A DNA stretch of 24,010 bases from an uncultured Oscillospiraceae bacterium (GCA_934661135.1 CAKUJA010000027.1:1-24010); one strand, 5' to 3'. Counted from the first letter of the stretch, positions 8,301 through 15,513 are shown. A program made the numbers and translations. Notes: a model not told the origin generated them from the letters alone.

Positions 8301-8731
8301 AGGACGTGGAGACAATGCGCCGAAAAAAAGTGCGGCGCAAGGGACTGCTGCTGGATGACGAGCGCGTATTACAGGCGATGGAGGACGGCGAGCGGCCGGA
8401 GTATCTGCCGGTGCAGCGGAAAAAGGACGGACTGGCGGGCGACCTCGCGTCGCGTGAGCAGCTCACGCTGCTCGACCGGTTTATCAGCGGATCGCTGGAA
8501 CGGCTGACGGACGGCATTCTGTCCGGAGAGGTGGCACCCGACCCGCTGGTGCGCGGGCCGATGCAGTCCGCGTGCCAATACTGCGACTATCGGACGGTCT
8601 GCCATCAGGATCTCTGCACGCAGGCGAGGCGATACCTTGCGGCGGTGAAGCCTGAACAGTTCTGGGACGAAGTGGAAAGGAGGGTTCGCAATGGCGGTGA
8701 CGCTGACGGCGGCACAGCAGGCGGTCGTTGA
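5378..8731 (+). CDS. addB: ATP-dependent helicase/deoxyribonuclease subunit B
   Basis: AddB pairs with AddA in the enzyme that resects double-strand breaks and loads RecA. The 1117-residue product has the family's size. Its C-terminal RecB-type nuclease motif is VVDYKTG (Asp911, Lys913) followed by QMLIYLFAL. The iron-sulfur cysteines are Cys753 (FAACKYAFF) and Cys1066, Cys1069 and Cys1075 (CQYCDYRTVC), with the same spacing as in B. subtilis AddB. The N-terminus (MLTLLYGADRLEVSREVL) lacks the GxxGxGKT ATP-binding loop that many AddB proteins carry there, while the next block (NILIVPEQYSHETEREL) is conserved. Residues about 323-354 are an Arg-Gln-rich repeated stretch. GGGAGG precedes the ATG. 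The end overlaps addA by 41 bp. Confidence 0.93.
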   Translation: MLTLLYGADRLEVSREVLSRICGNAARGKSGNILIVPEQYSHETERELCRIGGDSISRYAEVLSFSRLSGRVASIYGGICEEYLDEGGRQLSLYLAAQQVLPQLKYYAAAAGKPSFLQQLGAAVEEFLSYCLSPQDIFRAAARAEGTFSQKLQELGLLYESYLSICKTGRNDPITRLYTLDTQLFEEDYAAGKRFYLDGFSDFTAAQRKILQTLLPQADITIALPAGDRSLSIFATAAETMRQLTALAREANVPVERAFFPQAAQRNERISCWLGSVFGETAEIYTEISDEIAVCKANSCAEECAFAAEYVRRLVRQNGEDPLRQAAADERQNLRQDEYGEVRQLRQAAADLRQAPRYRDITIAVTSGAAYLPLLHAALRRAGIPAYFAGTIPLVQSPAAAGVLAALRATERYDYEDVMTYLKSAISPVTAEDADYLEQYAYKWSLRGLLWEKQQDDARAEQTRAAVMRPLQTLRGGLRTAPGAGEQAEAVAAFLQEIGLQERLAAESARQSAAGNPQQAQQTEQVYEYLLQALEQIWQIAWRQPMTQETFIRIFELVLGCYQIGTIPANADEVQVAPLASIRHKQTKHLILLGAEEGKFPSFEAAAGLLSDEERKKLLGYGIHVAPAQETRLERELGWIYAALSAVTEEVVLGYSGQASYLVERTTALFPNCRKLRAEDYPYLPDAAAAASVFVRQGRQRLLEPHPALLTQAQMLTQKSRYAFTPLEDETVHGLYGRQIQLSASRIDQFAACKYAFFQRYGLKTQPWKQARFDAPLFGTFVHAILEQTVQETMRRGGFHAVSDEELRTIADRHIQAYAQSVLPELVADSERFRYLFARNRREVLEIVTDVGRELRKSQFVPVDTELSFARDGALPPVAVHAGRGEGQVTGFVDRVDLYETAGTAYYRVVDYKTGQKDFDYASILEGEGLQMLIYLFALRRYGAERYGKTVLPAGVLYVPSRAGMDRIDPGQTAEDVETMRRKKVRRKGLLLDDERVLQAMEDGERPEYLPVQRKKDGLAGDLASREQLTLLDRFISGSLERLTDGILSGEVAPDPLVRGPMQSACQYCDYRTVCHQDLCTQARRYLAAVKPEQFWDEVERRVRNGGDADGGTAGGR

Positions 8732-11700
8732 CAACGAGGGCGGCGCGCTGCTGGTTTCAGCGGCGGCTGGCTCCGGAAAGACGAAGGTGCTGATCGACCG
8801 GCTGCTGCGGAAGGTCTGCGACCCGAGCGCCCCGGTCAACATCGACGAATTTCTGATTATCACCTATACAAACGCCGCAGCAGCGGAGCTGCGCGCGAAA
8901 ATCTCCGCCGCGCTGGCCGAGCGGCTGGCCGCAGAGCCGGAGAACCGGCATTTGCAGCGGCAGACGACGCGGCTCTACCTGACGCAGATCTCGACCGTGC
9001 ACGCATTCTGCGCCACGCTGCTACGGCGCTATGCGCATGAGCTCGATCTGCCGGCGGATTTCCGCGTGGGCGAGGAATATGAGATGGAGGCGCTGCGCGA
9101 GCGCGTATTGGATACGCTGCTGGAGGAGATCTACCCGCAGCTCGCGGACGACGCGGAACTCACCGCAACGGTCGACCAGCTCGGCTATGGGCGCGACGAC
9201 CGGCGGCTGGCCGGACTGGTGTTGGAGCTTTATGAAGCGTCGCGCTGCCAGATTGATGCGGAGGCCTGGTACGCGCGCTGCAAACAGGACTACGCGGCGC
9301 CGGACTCGGCGCACGCAGAGCAGACCGTGTGGGGTGCATACTGGATGGAACGGCTGCACGCGGCAGCCAGAGACGCCTGCGCGTGTCTGCGGGATGCGAT
9401 TGCGCTCTCGCAGCGCGATGAGGTGCTTGCGGAGAAATATGCTCCGCTGTTTGAAGCGAATCTTGCCGTCATTGAACGGTACTGCACGATGGAGCGCTGG
9501 AACGAGGTCCGGCAGGAGCAGACGCCGGAATTTGGTCGGCTGCCGGTGGTACGGAAGGCGACAGACCTTGCCGCGAAGGAGCAGGCGAGCGCACTGCGGA
9601 AAACAGCGGTCGGTCTGCTGCGGGACGCGCTGGAGGTCTTTTATGGGGACTCTGCCACGGTCTGCCGTGACCTGACCTGGTCGTTTTTACCAATCGGGGG
9701 ACTGTTTACGCTGCTGCGGCGGTTTGACCGTGCGTACCGGGAGGCAAAGCGGCAGCGGAAGCTGCTGGACTTTTCAGATTTGGAGCACGAGGCGATCCGC
9801 CTGCTGACCGACCGGTATACCGGCAGGCCGACAGCGGCGGCGCGCGAGCTGGCGCAGCAGTATGCCGAGATTCTTGTGGACGAGTATCAGGATTCCAACG
9901 CAGTGCAGGAGACGATCTTTCAGGCCGTCTCGCGCGGCGGGCGAAACCTGTTTATGGTGGGCGACGTGAAGCAGTCGATCTACCGGTTTCGGCTGGCGGA
10001 CCCGGAGATTTTCCTGCAAAAATACAACGCCTATCCGCTCTACACGCAGGCAGAGGACGGGCAGGGACGGAAAATTCTGCTGTCGGACAACTTCCGTTCT
10101 CGTGCAGAGATTTTGGAAGCGGCGAACGACGTGTTTTCGCTCGTCATGCACCGGGAGTCCGCCGAGCTGGACTATGGCGAGGCGGAACGGCTGCGCGCGG
10201 GACGCGCGTTCCCGGCGGCAACGGAGCCGGCCGTGGAGCTGCACTGCATCGATCTGGCGGACAGCACGGACGAGGACGGCGCGAATCTGGAAAAGAGCCG
10301 GGAGGAGGCCGCGTTTGCCGCGCGGCGTATCCGGGAGCTGCTGGACGGCGGCTGCATGGTGACGGACGGCGAGACGGTGCGCCCGGCGCGTGCCGGGGAC
10401 ATTGCGATTTTGATGCGGTCGCCCGGCATGACGGCGAACATCTACCGGCAGGCGCTTGCGGAGCTTGGCATCGACAGCGTGAGCGACCGCAGCGGCAGCA
10501 TCCTTGAGACGTCGGAGGCCGAGATCTGGATGGCGATGCTTGCGATCATCGACAATCCGCACCAGGATCTTGCGCTGAGCACGGCGATGGCCAGCCCGGT
10601 CTTTGGGTTTACGCCGGACGAGCTGGCGCAGCCGCGCACGGCGCTGCGCGAGGGGGACTTTTACGACTGCCTGCTGGCGGCCGAGCCGACGGAAAAGCTG
10701 ACGCTGTTTTTAGCGTGGCTGCGGCAGATGCGCGAGACGGCGAAGCACGCAACACTGACGGAGCTGATCGACACAATGTATGAGACGACCGGAATCGAGG
10801 ACGTATTCGCCGCGATGCCGGACGGCGCGCAGCGCGTAAAAAATCTTGCGGCACTGCGGGAGCTGGCTGTTTCGACCGAGCAGGCGGAGCACTGCGGGTT
10901 ATATACGTTCCGGCTGCGGCTGGAGACGATCCGCGAGCGCGGCGTGCTGCTGCCTGCCGGACAGTCGGCGCAGCGCGGCGACGCGGTGCAGATTATGAGC
11001 ATTCACAAGTCGAAGGGGTTGGAGTTTCCGATTGTGGTTCTGGCCGACCTCTCGCGGCGGTTTAACTTGCAGGACAGCAGCGCGAGCATTCTGACCGATC
11101 CGAAGCTCGGGATTGCCGGATTGACGGCGGACACGGCGCAGAACACCTGCTGGCCGACGATTGCGCACATGGCGGCGGCCGACCGGAAAACGCGGCAGGC
11201 TGTGGCGGAGGAGATGCGTGTGCTGTACGTGGCGATGACGCGCGCGAAGGAGAAGCTCATCATGAGCGTCTGCTCGGCGCAGCTCGTCTCGACGCTCAAA
11301 AAGTGGAACGCTGCGCTCTCGGTGCCGCTGCGGAGCTACGTGGCCGGGCAAGCGCGGCGGCTTGGCGACTGGGTGCTGCTGGCGGCGCTTTGCAGGACGG
11401 AGTCTGGCGCGCTGCACGCGGTCGCGGGCGGGAACGAGTATGCGCGCGTGACGGAGATGCCGTGGATGGTTGCGTGGCACGAGGCGAGCGGTCTGCGCGG
11501 GTGGAAGCCGGCGCAGACCGCCGCGGTTGAGACGGAAACGCCGCCGGACGCGGCGGCGGTGGAAAAGGCGCTGGCGTATGAATATCCGCACATGGCGGCG
11601 ACGCGGCTGCCCTCGAAGATCACGGCAACGCAGCTCAAGGGGCGGATGCTTGACGCGGAAGCGGCAGAGCAGAGCGAGGTACGCGCGGCAGCGCCGGAGC

Positions 11701-12245
11701 GAAGCTGGCGTGAGCCGGCGTTTTCCCGCGACACGCCGTTGCGCGGGCGCGAAAAGGGGAATGCGACGCACCTTTTCATGCAGTTTGCAAGGTATGATGT
11801 CTGCGGAGAGATTGGAACGCTGAAGGCGGAGCTGGATCGGTTACAGACAGAAAAGTTCCTGACCGCACAGCAGGCCGAGGCCGTGGAGCTTGGGCAAATT
11901 CTGCATCTGTTTCAGTCGCCGTTCGGAAGGCGGATTCTTACGGCGCAAACGGTACAGCGGGAGTTTAAATTCTCGATTCTGACGGACGCGGCTGCGTATT
12001 TCCCCGGGACGGAAGGGGAGCAAGTGCTGTTGCAGGGCGTGGTGGACTGCTTCTGGCAGGAGGCGGACGGACTGGTCATTGTGGACTTCAAGACCGACCG
12101 GATCTCCGGAGATCTGGAGGGAAAGGCGGGGCGGTATGCACCGCAGGTAACGGCATATGCAAAGGCGCTGGCGCGGATTTTCGGCGCACCGGTGAAGGAA
12201 CAAGTTTTATACTTCTTTGACTGCGACCAGGCTGTCTGGCTATAA
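8691..12245 (+). CDS. addA: ATP-dependent helicase/nuclease subunit A
   Basis: AddA is the UvrD-type 3'-5' helicase and nuclease subunit of AddAB. The 1184-residue protein shows the helicase motifs in order. They are Walker A AAAGSGKTK (26-31 core), Walker B VDEYQDSN (DEYQD 397-401), motif III GDVKQSIYRFRLADP, the IHKSKGLEFP block, and motif VI VLYVAMTRAKEKL. The C-terminal nuclease motif is VIVDFKTDR (Asp1132, Lys1134). Length and motif set are complete, so it should be active. AAAGGAGG stands before the ATG, inside the addB coding region, and the 41-bp overlap implies coupled expression. A hairpin follows the stop. Confidence 0.96.
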   Translation: MAVTLTAAQQAVVDNEGGALLVSAAAGSGKTKVLIDRLLRKVCDPSAPVNIDEFLIITYTNAAAAELRAKISAALAERLAAEPENRHLQRQTTRLYLTQISTVHAFCATLLRRYAHELDLPADFRVGEEYEMEALRERVLDTLLEEIYPQLADDAELTATVDQLGYGRDDRRLAGLVLELYEASRCQIDAEAWYARCKQDYAAPDSAHAEQTVWGAYWMERLHAAARDACACLRDAIALSQRDEVLAEKYAPLFEANLAVIERYCTMERWNEVRQEQTPEFGRLPVVRKATDLAAKEQASALRKTAVGLLRDALEVFYGDSATVCRDLTWSFLPIGGLFTLLRRFDRAYREAKRQRKLLDFSDLEHEAIRLLTDRYTGRPTAAARELAQQYAEILVDEYQDSNAVQETIFQAVSRGGRNLFMVGDVKQSIYRFRLADPEIFLQKYNAYPLYTQAEDGQGRKILLSDNFRSRAEILEAANDVFSLVMHRESAELDYGEAERLRAGRAFPAATEPAVELHCIDLADSTDEDGANLEKSREEAAFAARRIRELLDGGCMVTDGETVRPARAGDIAILMRSPGMTANIYRQALAELGIDSVSDRSGSILETSEAEIWMAMLAIIDNPHQDLALSTAMASPVFGFTPDELAQPRTALREGDFYDCLLAAEPTEKLTLFLAWLRQMRETAKHATLTELIDTMYETTGIEDVFAAMPDGAQRVKNLAALRELAVSTEQAEHCGLYTFRLRLETIRERGVLLPAGQSAQRGDAVQIMSIHKSKGLEFPIVVLADLSRRFNLQDSSASILTDPKLGIAGLTADTAQNTCWPTIAHMAAADRKTRQAVAEEMRVLYVAMTRAKEKLIMSVCSAQLVSTLKKWNAALSVPLRSYVAGQARRLGDWVLLAALCRTESGALHAVAGGNEYARVTEMPWMVAWHEASGLRGWKPAQTAAVETETPPDAAAVEKALAYEYPHMAATRLPSKITATQLKGRMLDAEAAEQSEVRAAAPERSWREPAFSRDTPLRGREKGNATHLFMQFARYDVCGEIGTLKAELDRLQTEKFLTAQQAEAVELGQILHLFQSPFGRRILTAQTVQREFKFSILTDAAAYFPGTEGEQVLLQGVVDCFWQEADGLVIVDFKTDRISGDLEGKAGRYAPQVTAYAKALARIFGAPVKEQVLYFFDCDQAVWL

Positions 12246-12250
12246 TGGAA

Positions 12251-12277
12251 CTGCCCGCTGCATCATGCAGCGGGCAG
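12251..12277. terminator. Hairpin between convergent addA and the spoVA cluster
   Basis: CTGCCCGCTGC (12251-12261) pairs perfectly with GCAGCGGGCAG (12267-12277) around ATCAT. The plus-strand tail is moderately T-rich (CTTTGCTTATTTG) and the minus-strand tail is poor (TTCC). It lies between two convergent stop codons, so it probably serves both. Confidence 0.7.
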
Positions 12278-12283
12278 CTTTGC

Positions 12284-12373
12284 TTATTTGCTGTTTTTAC
12301 CGGACTGAGTCTGGTTGCTGGTGGTGTTCTGAGACTGGTTGGTCTGATTTGTTTTGTTCTGACTGTTTTTCAT
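12284..12373 (-). CDS. 29-residue Asn/Gln/Ser/Thr-rich basic peptide
   Basis: This gene is too short for usual gene finders. It encodes MKNSQNKTNQTNQSQNTTSN followed by QTQSGKNSK. The peptide uses only Asn (7), Gln (6), Ser (5), Thr (5), Lys (4), one Gly and the start Met. It has no acidic or hydrophobic residue, so it must be soluble, disordered and basic. A good GGAGG (12379-12383) stands five bases before the ATG, which argues for real translation. It lies 46 bp downstream of spoVAE in the same direction with no terminator between, so it is probably made in the forespore with SpoVAD and SpoVAE. Its composition recalls minor small acid-soluble spore proteins, but I see no match to a named family; the function is unknown. 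Confidence 0.65.
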   Translation of the reverse strand: MKNSQNKTNQTNQSQNTTSNQTQSGKNSK

Positions 12374-12419
12374 AATTGCCTCCATCAAAATAGGGTATGG
12401 GGATAGTCTATACAAAAAA

Positions 12420-12776
12420 TCAGGATTTATCCTTCGGCTTGAAAATCAGCGCGGCAAGGAAACCGAAGAACACGGCGGCGGAGATGCCGCCTGCTGCGGC
12501 TTTCAGCCCGCCGGTGAGCACACCGAGCAGGCCGTCCTCCTGCACAGCGCGGCGGACGCCTTTGGCGAGATTGTAGCCGAAGCCGGTGAGCGGCACGGTG
12601 GCGCCGGCACCTGCGAAGTCGACAAGCGGCTGGTAGACGCCGCAGCCGCCGAGGATGACGCCGAGCACGACGAAGCAGACGAGAATGCGCGCGGGCGTGA
12701 GCTTCGTTTTATCGAGTAGAAGCTGGCCGACGGCACAGATCGCGCCGCCGACGGCGAAGGCCTTGAGATATTCCAT
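12420..12776 (-). CDS. spoVAE: Stage V sporulation protein AE
   Basis: SpoVAE is an integral membrane part of the SpoVA channel, which moves dipicolinic acid into the spore and releases it at germination. The 118-residue protein is almost wholly hydrophobic, with segments around 3-22, 27-48 and 88-112. It carries the family pattern AFAVGGAICAVGQLLLD, then TPARILV and GATVPLTGFGYNLAKG. This is the short SpoVAE (AEb) form. I start at the ATG at 12776, four bases after the spoVAD stop, with AAAGGCGG lying inside the end of spoVAD; an open frame continues upstream but would overlap it. It is the second gene of a spoVAD-spoVAE pair, without spoVAC beside it. Confidence 0.9.
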   Translation of the reverse strand: MEYLKAFAVGGAICAVGQLLLDKTKLTPARILVCFVVLGVILGGCGVYQPLVDFAGAGATVPLTGFGYNLAKGVRRAVQEDGLLGVLTGGLKAAAGGISAAVFFGFLAALIFKPKDKS

Positions 12777-12780
12777 GAAA

Positions 12781-13800
12781 TCACCGCCTTTCCGCGCAAA
12801 TGCTGACGGCATGGCAGATGCCTGGGATGGATTCGCCCTGCCAGGTGGAGACCGGGGAGAGCAGCGCGCCGGTGGCGCAGAACAGCAGACGCTTTAGCTC
12901 GCCGCGCTGCATCCGCCGAAGCAGGCAACCGCAAAGGACGCTGGCGGAGCAGCCGCAGCCGGAGCCGCCAGCATGGACGTCCTGCCGTGCGGCGTCAAAG
13001 ATCAGGACGCCGCAGTCGTTATAATTGGCGGAGAGGTCGTAGCCGTCCGCGGCCATCTGCTCCAAAACGATCTGTTTGCCGAGAACGCCGAGGTCGCCGG
13101 TGACGATGAGGTCGTAGTCGGCGGGACGGAGACCTGTATCCCGAAAGTGCCGCTGGAGCGTGTCGACTGCAGCGGGCGCCATGGCCGCGCCCATATTGTT
13201 GGCGTCTTTGATGCCGAGGTCGACAATGCGGCCGACCGTTGCACCGGTGACATAGGGGCCGCGCGGCGCGTGGCCGAGGATACAGCAGCCGGAGCCGGTG
13301 ACCGTCCACTGGGCGGTGGGCGTCCGCTGGCCGCCATAGCCAAGCGGGAAGCGGTACTGCCGCTCGGCAGAGGCAAAATGGGAGGACGTCAGCGCGGCTG
13401 CGGTGTGTGCATAGCCGGCACTGACCGCCGCCGCAGCGAGCAGAAGCGACTCCGCCATCGTGGAGCAGGCACCGTAGAGTCCGAGGAAGGGGATGCCGGT
13501 TTCGCGCAGGGCAAAGGACGAGCCGATGCACTGGTTGAGCAGATCGCCGCCAAAGAGGACGTCGATCTGCTGGTTGCGAAATCCGATTTTCTGCTTGGCT
13601 GTGTCGAACGCAAGCTGTTGTAGGCGGCTTTCTGCTTTTTCCCAGCTTTTCTGGCCGAAGGTCGTGTCGGCAGAGCATTCGTCGAAGTCCGCGCCGAGCG
13701 GCCCCTCGGACTCTTTTTTGCCGCCGATGGCTGCAAAGGAGAGAATAGACGGCGGCGCGGCGAAGCGGATGGACTGTTCGCCGAGGTGGAGAGTTTCCAT
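12781..13800 (-). CDS. spoVAD: Stage V sporulation protein AD
   Basis: SpoVAD is the peripheral, thiolase-fold subunit of the SpoVA complex and binds dipicolinic acid on the outer face of the spore inner membrane. The 339-residue protein has normal length and the family blocks GPLGADFDECSADTTFGQKS, then DVLFGGDLLNQC, GLYGACSTMAES (the thiolase-like cysteine), AVSAGYAHTAAALTSSHF and the C-terminal GSGCGCSASVL. GGGGG lies upstream of the ATG at 13800. No convincing sigma-G promoter is visible: a GCATA that could be a -35 lies upstream on this strand, but no fitting -10 follows. In most spore formers spoVAC directly precedes this gene; here a hairpin-rich spacer and an unrelated pseudogene do. 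Confidence 0.95.
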   Translation of the reverse strand: METLHLGEQSIRFAAPPSILSFAAIGGKKESEGPLGADFDECSADTTFGQKSWEKAESRLQQLAFDTAKQKIGFRNQQIDVLFGGDLLNQCIGSSFALRETGIPFLGLYGACSTMAESLLLAAAAVSAGYAHTAAALTSSHFASAERQYRFPLGYGGQRTPTAQWTVTGSGCCILGHAPRGPYVTGATVGRIVDLGIKDANNMGAAMAPAAVDTLQRHFRDTGLRPADYDLIVTGDLGVLGKQIVLEQMAADGYDLSANYNDCGVLIFDAARQDVHAGGSGCGCSASVLCGCLLRRMQRGELKRLLFCATGALLSPVSTWQGESIPGICHAVSICAERR

Positions 13801-13873
13801 GGCATTGCCCCCAAGGTGTTTTTTTATAGTTTTGTGTAAAAGGGTATTTTTTATGCAAAAAGGGCACGGACGG

Positions 13874-13905
13874 CAGTTTCTTTTTGAGGCGTCAAAAAGA
13901 AACTG
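13874..13905. repeat. Perfect 14-bp inverted repeat in the spacer upstream of spoVAD
   Basis: The arms are CAGTTTCTTTTTGA and TCAAAAAGAAACTG around a 4-base loop. No coding sequence uses it, and neither strand has a terminator-like T tail beyond the arm itself. It lies about 74 bp upstream of spoVAD, near a 27-base sequence shared with the end of the window, so it may belong to a dispersed repeat. Confidence 0.6.
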
Positions 13906-13934
13906 GCTGACGCACTCGGGAACGGTTACGAAAG

Positions 13935-13961
13935 GAGAAAGAAAAGAATGGGTTCAAAAAA
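13935..13961 (+). repeat. 27-base dispersed repeat, copy 1
   Basis: An exact 27-base match to 23984-24010. It begins GAGAAAGAAAAG and ends GGGTTCAAAAAA. The second copy runs off the window, so the true length is unknown. The A run at its end doubles as the T tract of the terminator at 13956-13990. Confidence 0.75.
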
Positions 13962-13990
13962 AGAACCGTGAAGGCGGGAGCCTTCACGGT
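13956..13990 (-). terminator. Terminator after the NlpC/P60 pseudogene
   Basis: On the minus strand ACCGTGAAGGC pairs with GCCTTCACGGT (plus-strand positions 13965-13975 and 13980-13990) around a 4-base loop, followed by TCTTTTTTT. It is a canonical rho-independent terminator 74 bp after the stop of the gene at 14065. Confidence 0.85.
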
Positions 13991-14064
13991 CAAGAGGAAT
14001 GGAAAAATGAAAAAGAAGTCGCACAGATAGTCTGCACGGCTTCTCCTTCGTTCATACCTGAAAT

Positions 14065-14946
14065 TTAAAAAATTCTTCTTGCACCCACGTAGCGGCTGGC
14101 ATAGAAGGAATCGGACAGATCCGTGATCTTCACGCCGCCGGCGGCTGCGTGGATGAACTGGTTATCGCCGATATAGATGCCAACGTGTGTCGCCGCGAGG
14201 GACGAGGAATATGTATTGTTGAAGAACACCAGATCGCCGAGCTGCAGATCGGTCACGGACGTGCCGTTTGTGAGCTGCTGCGCGGCGGTACGCTTAATCG
14301 AGTAGCCGAGCTGGGCATAGACATATCTGGTATAGCCGGAACAGTCGAACCCAGAAGTTGTTGTGCCGCCCCAGACATAGGGCGTGCCGATATACTGCTT
14401 GGCAAGCTCGACAAGCTGCTGGCCGACGGAGACCGCGCCGGACGCGCCGCCGGAATTGGCGGCCGGTTTTTCGGTGAGCTCCAGCAGATCGCTGCGGATA
14501 TAGCCGGTTTGACTGCCGCAGGTCACCTTATACCAGCCGCAGTTGAAGCCGATGATATACGCCTTGTCGCCGGTGGTCAGCGTGGCAAGCAGGTCGCTGG
14601 ACGAATCCGGCTTGGCGCGGAGATTGACCGACGCGTCGACAACCTTGCCATAGCCAAGCTCGACATTTTCCCGTTCTTTGAACGTGACATACTGCTTGGC
14701 CATATAGCCGATTTGCAGATTCTAGTCGACCAGGTCGAAATCGCCGGACTCGCGGATGATAACGACATTATCGCCGTAGGACGCGTTATCCAGAATGTCG
14801 GCATCGGTGCTCGGTTTTGCCCGGAGACGGAGACCGCCGGTCTCTACAATGCCGATGCCAGTTTTCAACTCAATTGCCTGCGCCGAACAGAGCAGGGCAA
14901 GGCAGACGCCGATGACCAGCGTCACCGTTCTGATGATCTTCTTCAT
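14065..14946 (-). pseudogene. NlpC/P60 cell-wall hydrolase with two SH3b domains, split by an amber codon
   Basis: Read through, this is a 293-codon gene for a secreted peptidoglycan endopeptidase. It has a signal peptide (MKKIIRTVTLVIGVCLALLC, probable cleavage near AQA), a first SH3b domain (LRLRAKPSTDADIL), a second SH3b domain (VNLRAKPDSSSDLL) and an NlpC/P60 domain. The last carries catalytic Cys in FDCSGY and His in ATHVGIYIG. Codon 75 (14722-14724) is TAG in the same frame, in the context DLVD-stop-NLQIGY, where a tyrosine would suit an SH3b strand. GGGAG precedes the first ATG. The next in-frame ATG, at 14703, has no ribosome-binding site and no signal peptide. TAG is used as a normal stop at 21507, so recoding is unlikely. 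A nonsense mutation or a sequencing error is most likely. Confidence 0.85.
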
Positions 14947-15041
14947 ATCTGTTCTCCCAAATCCCAGGTGCGCTGCTGATCGGGGCAAGACCGCATTCTT
15001 CGGCAAGGGCCTTCGGCAAAAGATTTTGGCTCAGGTCAAGC

Positions 15042-15084
15042 TTGGAAAACGCAGACATAACTTTGTGTATTTCAGGTTTTCCAA
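15042..15084. repeat. Imperfect inverted repeat in the 15.0-kb spacer
   Basis: TTGGAAAAC (15042-15050) and GTTTTCCAA (15076-15084) form a perfect 9-bp dyad 25 bases apart. Further out, GGCCTTCG (15009-15016) mirrors CGAAGGCC (15113-15120) with partly matching sequence between. The 198-bp spacer 14947-15144 holds no convincing gene, although one minus-strand frame stays open right through it. Confidence 0.45.
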
Positions 15085-15144
15085 ATCGCAGAACTGCGTC
15101 AAAAGCTTCGGCGAAGGCCGCAGCCGCAAGAGTGCGGTGTTGCC

Positions 15145-15435
15145 TTACTTATTGGCGAGCGCTCGCTTCAGCCACACACAGCCAACATCCAATGCTGTAT
15201 AGAAGCCGTCTTTTTCTGATTTTTTTACGATACGATCCCGCGCTCTTGCGTTCGGATCGGTCAATTGCAGCTCGACGGAGACTTTGCTGGCCACGTCTTC
15301 ACCGCCAACCTTCTTCGTCTCGAGAATTTGCAGCATCACAATATGTGAATCGGCCATCGAGCCGTAATAGATCATATTATCCTTCCGCATGAGGGGTCTG
15401 CCCTTATAGGTCAGGATTTTTGTTTCCTCTGCCAT
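15145..15435 (-). CDS. Conserved 96-residue protein of unknown function
   Basis: The product begins MAEETKILTYKGRPLMRKDN and continues through IYYGSMADSHIVMLQIL to end VGCVWLKRALANK. It is a soluble, mixed alpha/beta-looking protein without membrane segments. I recall similar proteins (YKG-PL-R, IYYG, TDP near the middle, KKSEK, and a W-L-RAL end) as conserved hypotheticals in clostridia, but I cannot name a family. I start at the ATG at 15435, five bases after GGAGG (15441-15445); the open frame upstream runs through the promoter and cannot be coding. It has a near-perfect sigma-A promoter of its own, so it is probably well expressed. No terminator is obvious after it. Confidence 0.8.
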   Translation of the reverse strand: MAEETKILTYKGRPLMRKDNMIYYGSMADSHIVMLQILETKKVGGEDVASKVSVELQLTDPNARARDRIVKKSEKDGFYTALDVGCVWLKRALANK

Positions 15436-15462
15436 AGATACCTCCTGCATAGATGTAACCAA

Positions 15463-15491
15463 ATTGTAACACATTGTCATGTGGTTGTCAA
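15463..15491 (-). promoter_or_regulatory. Sigma-A promoter of the 96-residue protein
   Basis: On the minus strand there is a perfect TTGACA (15486-15491), a 17-base spacer and TACAAT (15463-15468). The start of transcription would be near 15456, giving a leader of about 20 nt before the ATG at 15435. Confidence 0.85.
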
Positions 15492-15513
15492 CTCCATGCA
15501 AAAAAATTACAAT
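15485..15513 (+). promoter_or_regulatory. Possible mirror-image promoter on the plus strand
   Basis: TTGTCA (15485-15490), a 17-base spacer and TACAAT (15508-15513). The -35 overlaps that of the minus-strand promoter almost entirely. No gene with a ribosome-binding site follows; a transcript would run antisense into ireB. It may be a by-product of the dyad rather than a working promoter. Confidence 0.4.

Noticed and set aside
13840..13860. Sigma-G promoter for spoVAD
   Set aside because: A GCATA on the minus strand could be a -35, but no CATnnTA-type -10 follows at the expected distance.
14722..14724. TAG recoding (pyrrolysine or reassigned stop) in the hydrolase
   Set aside because: TAG ends the lipoprotein gene normally at 21507-21509 and no recoding machinery is in the window; a nonsense change or sequence error is simpler.
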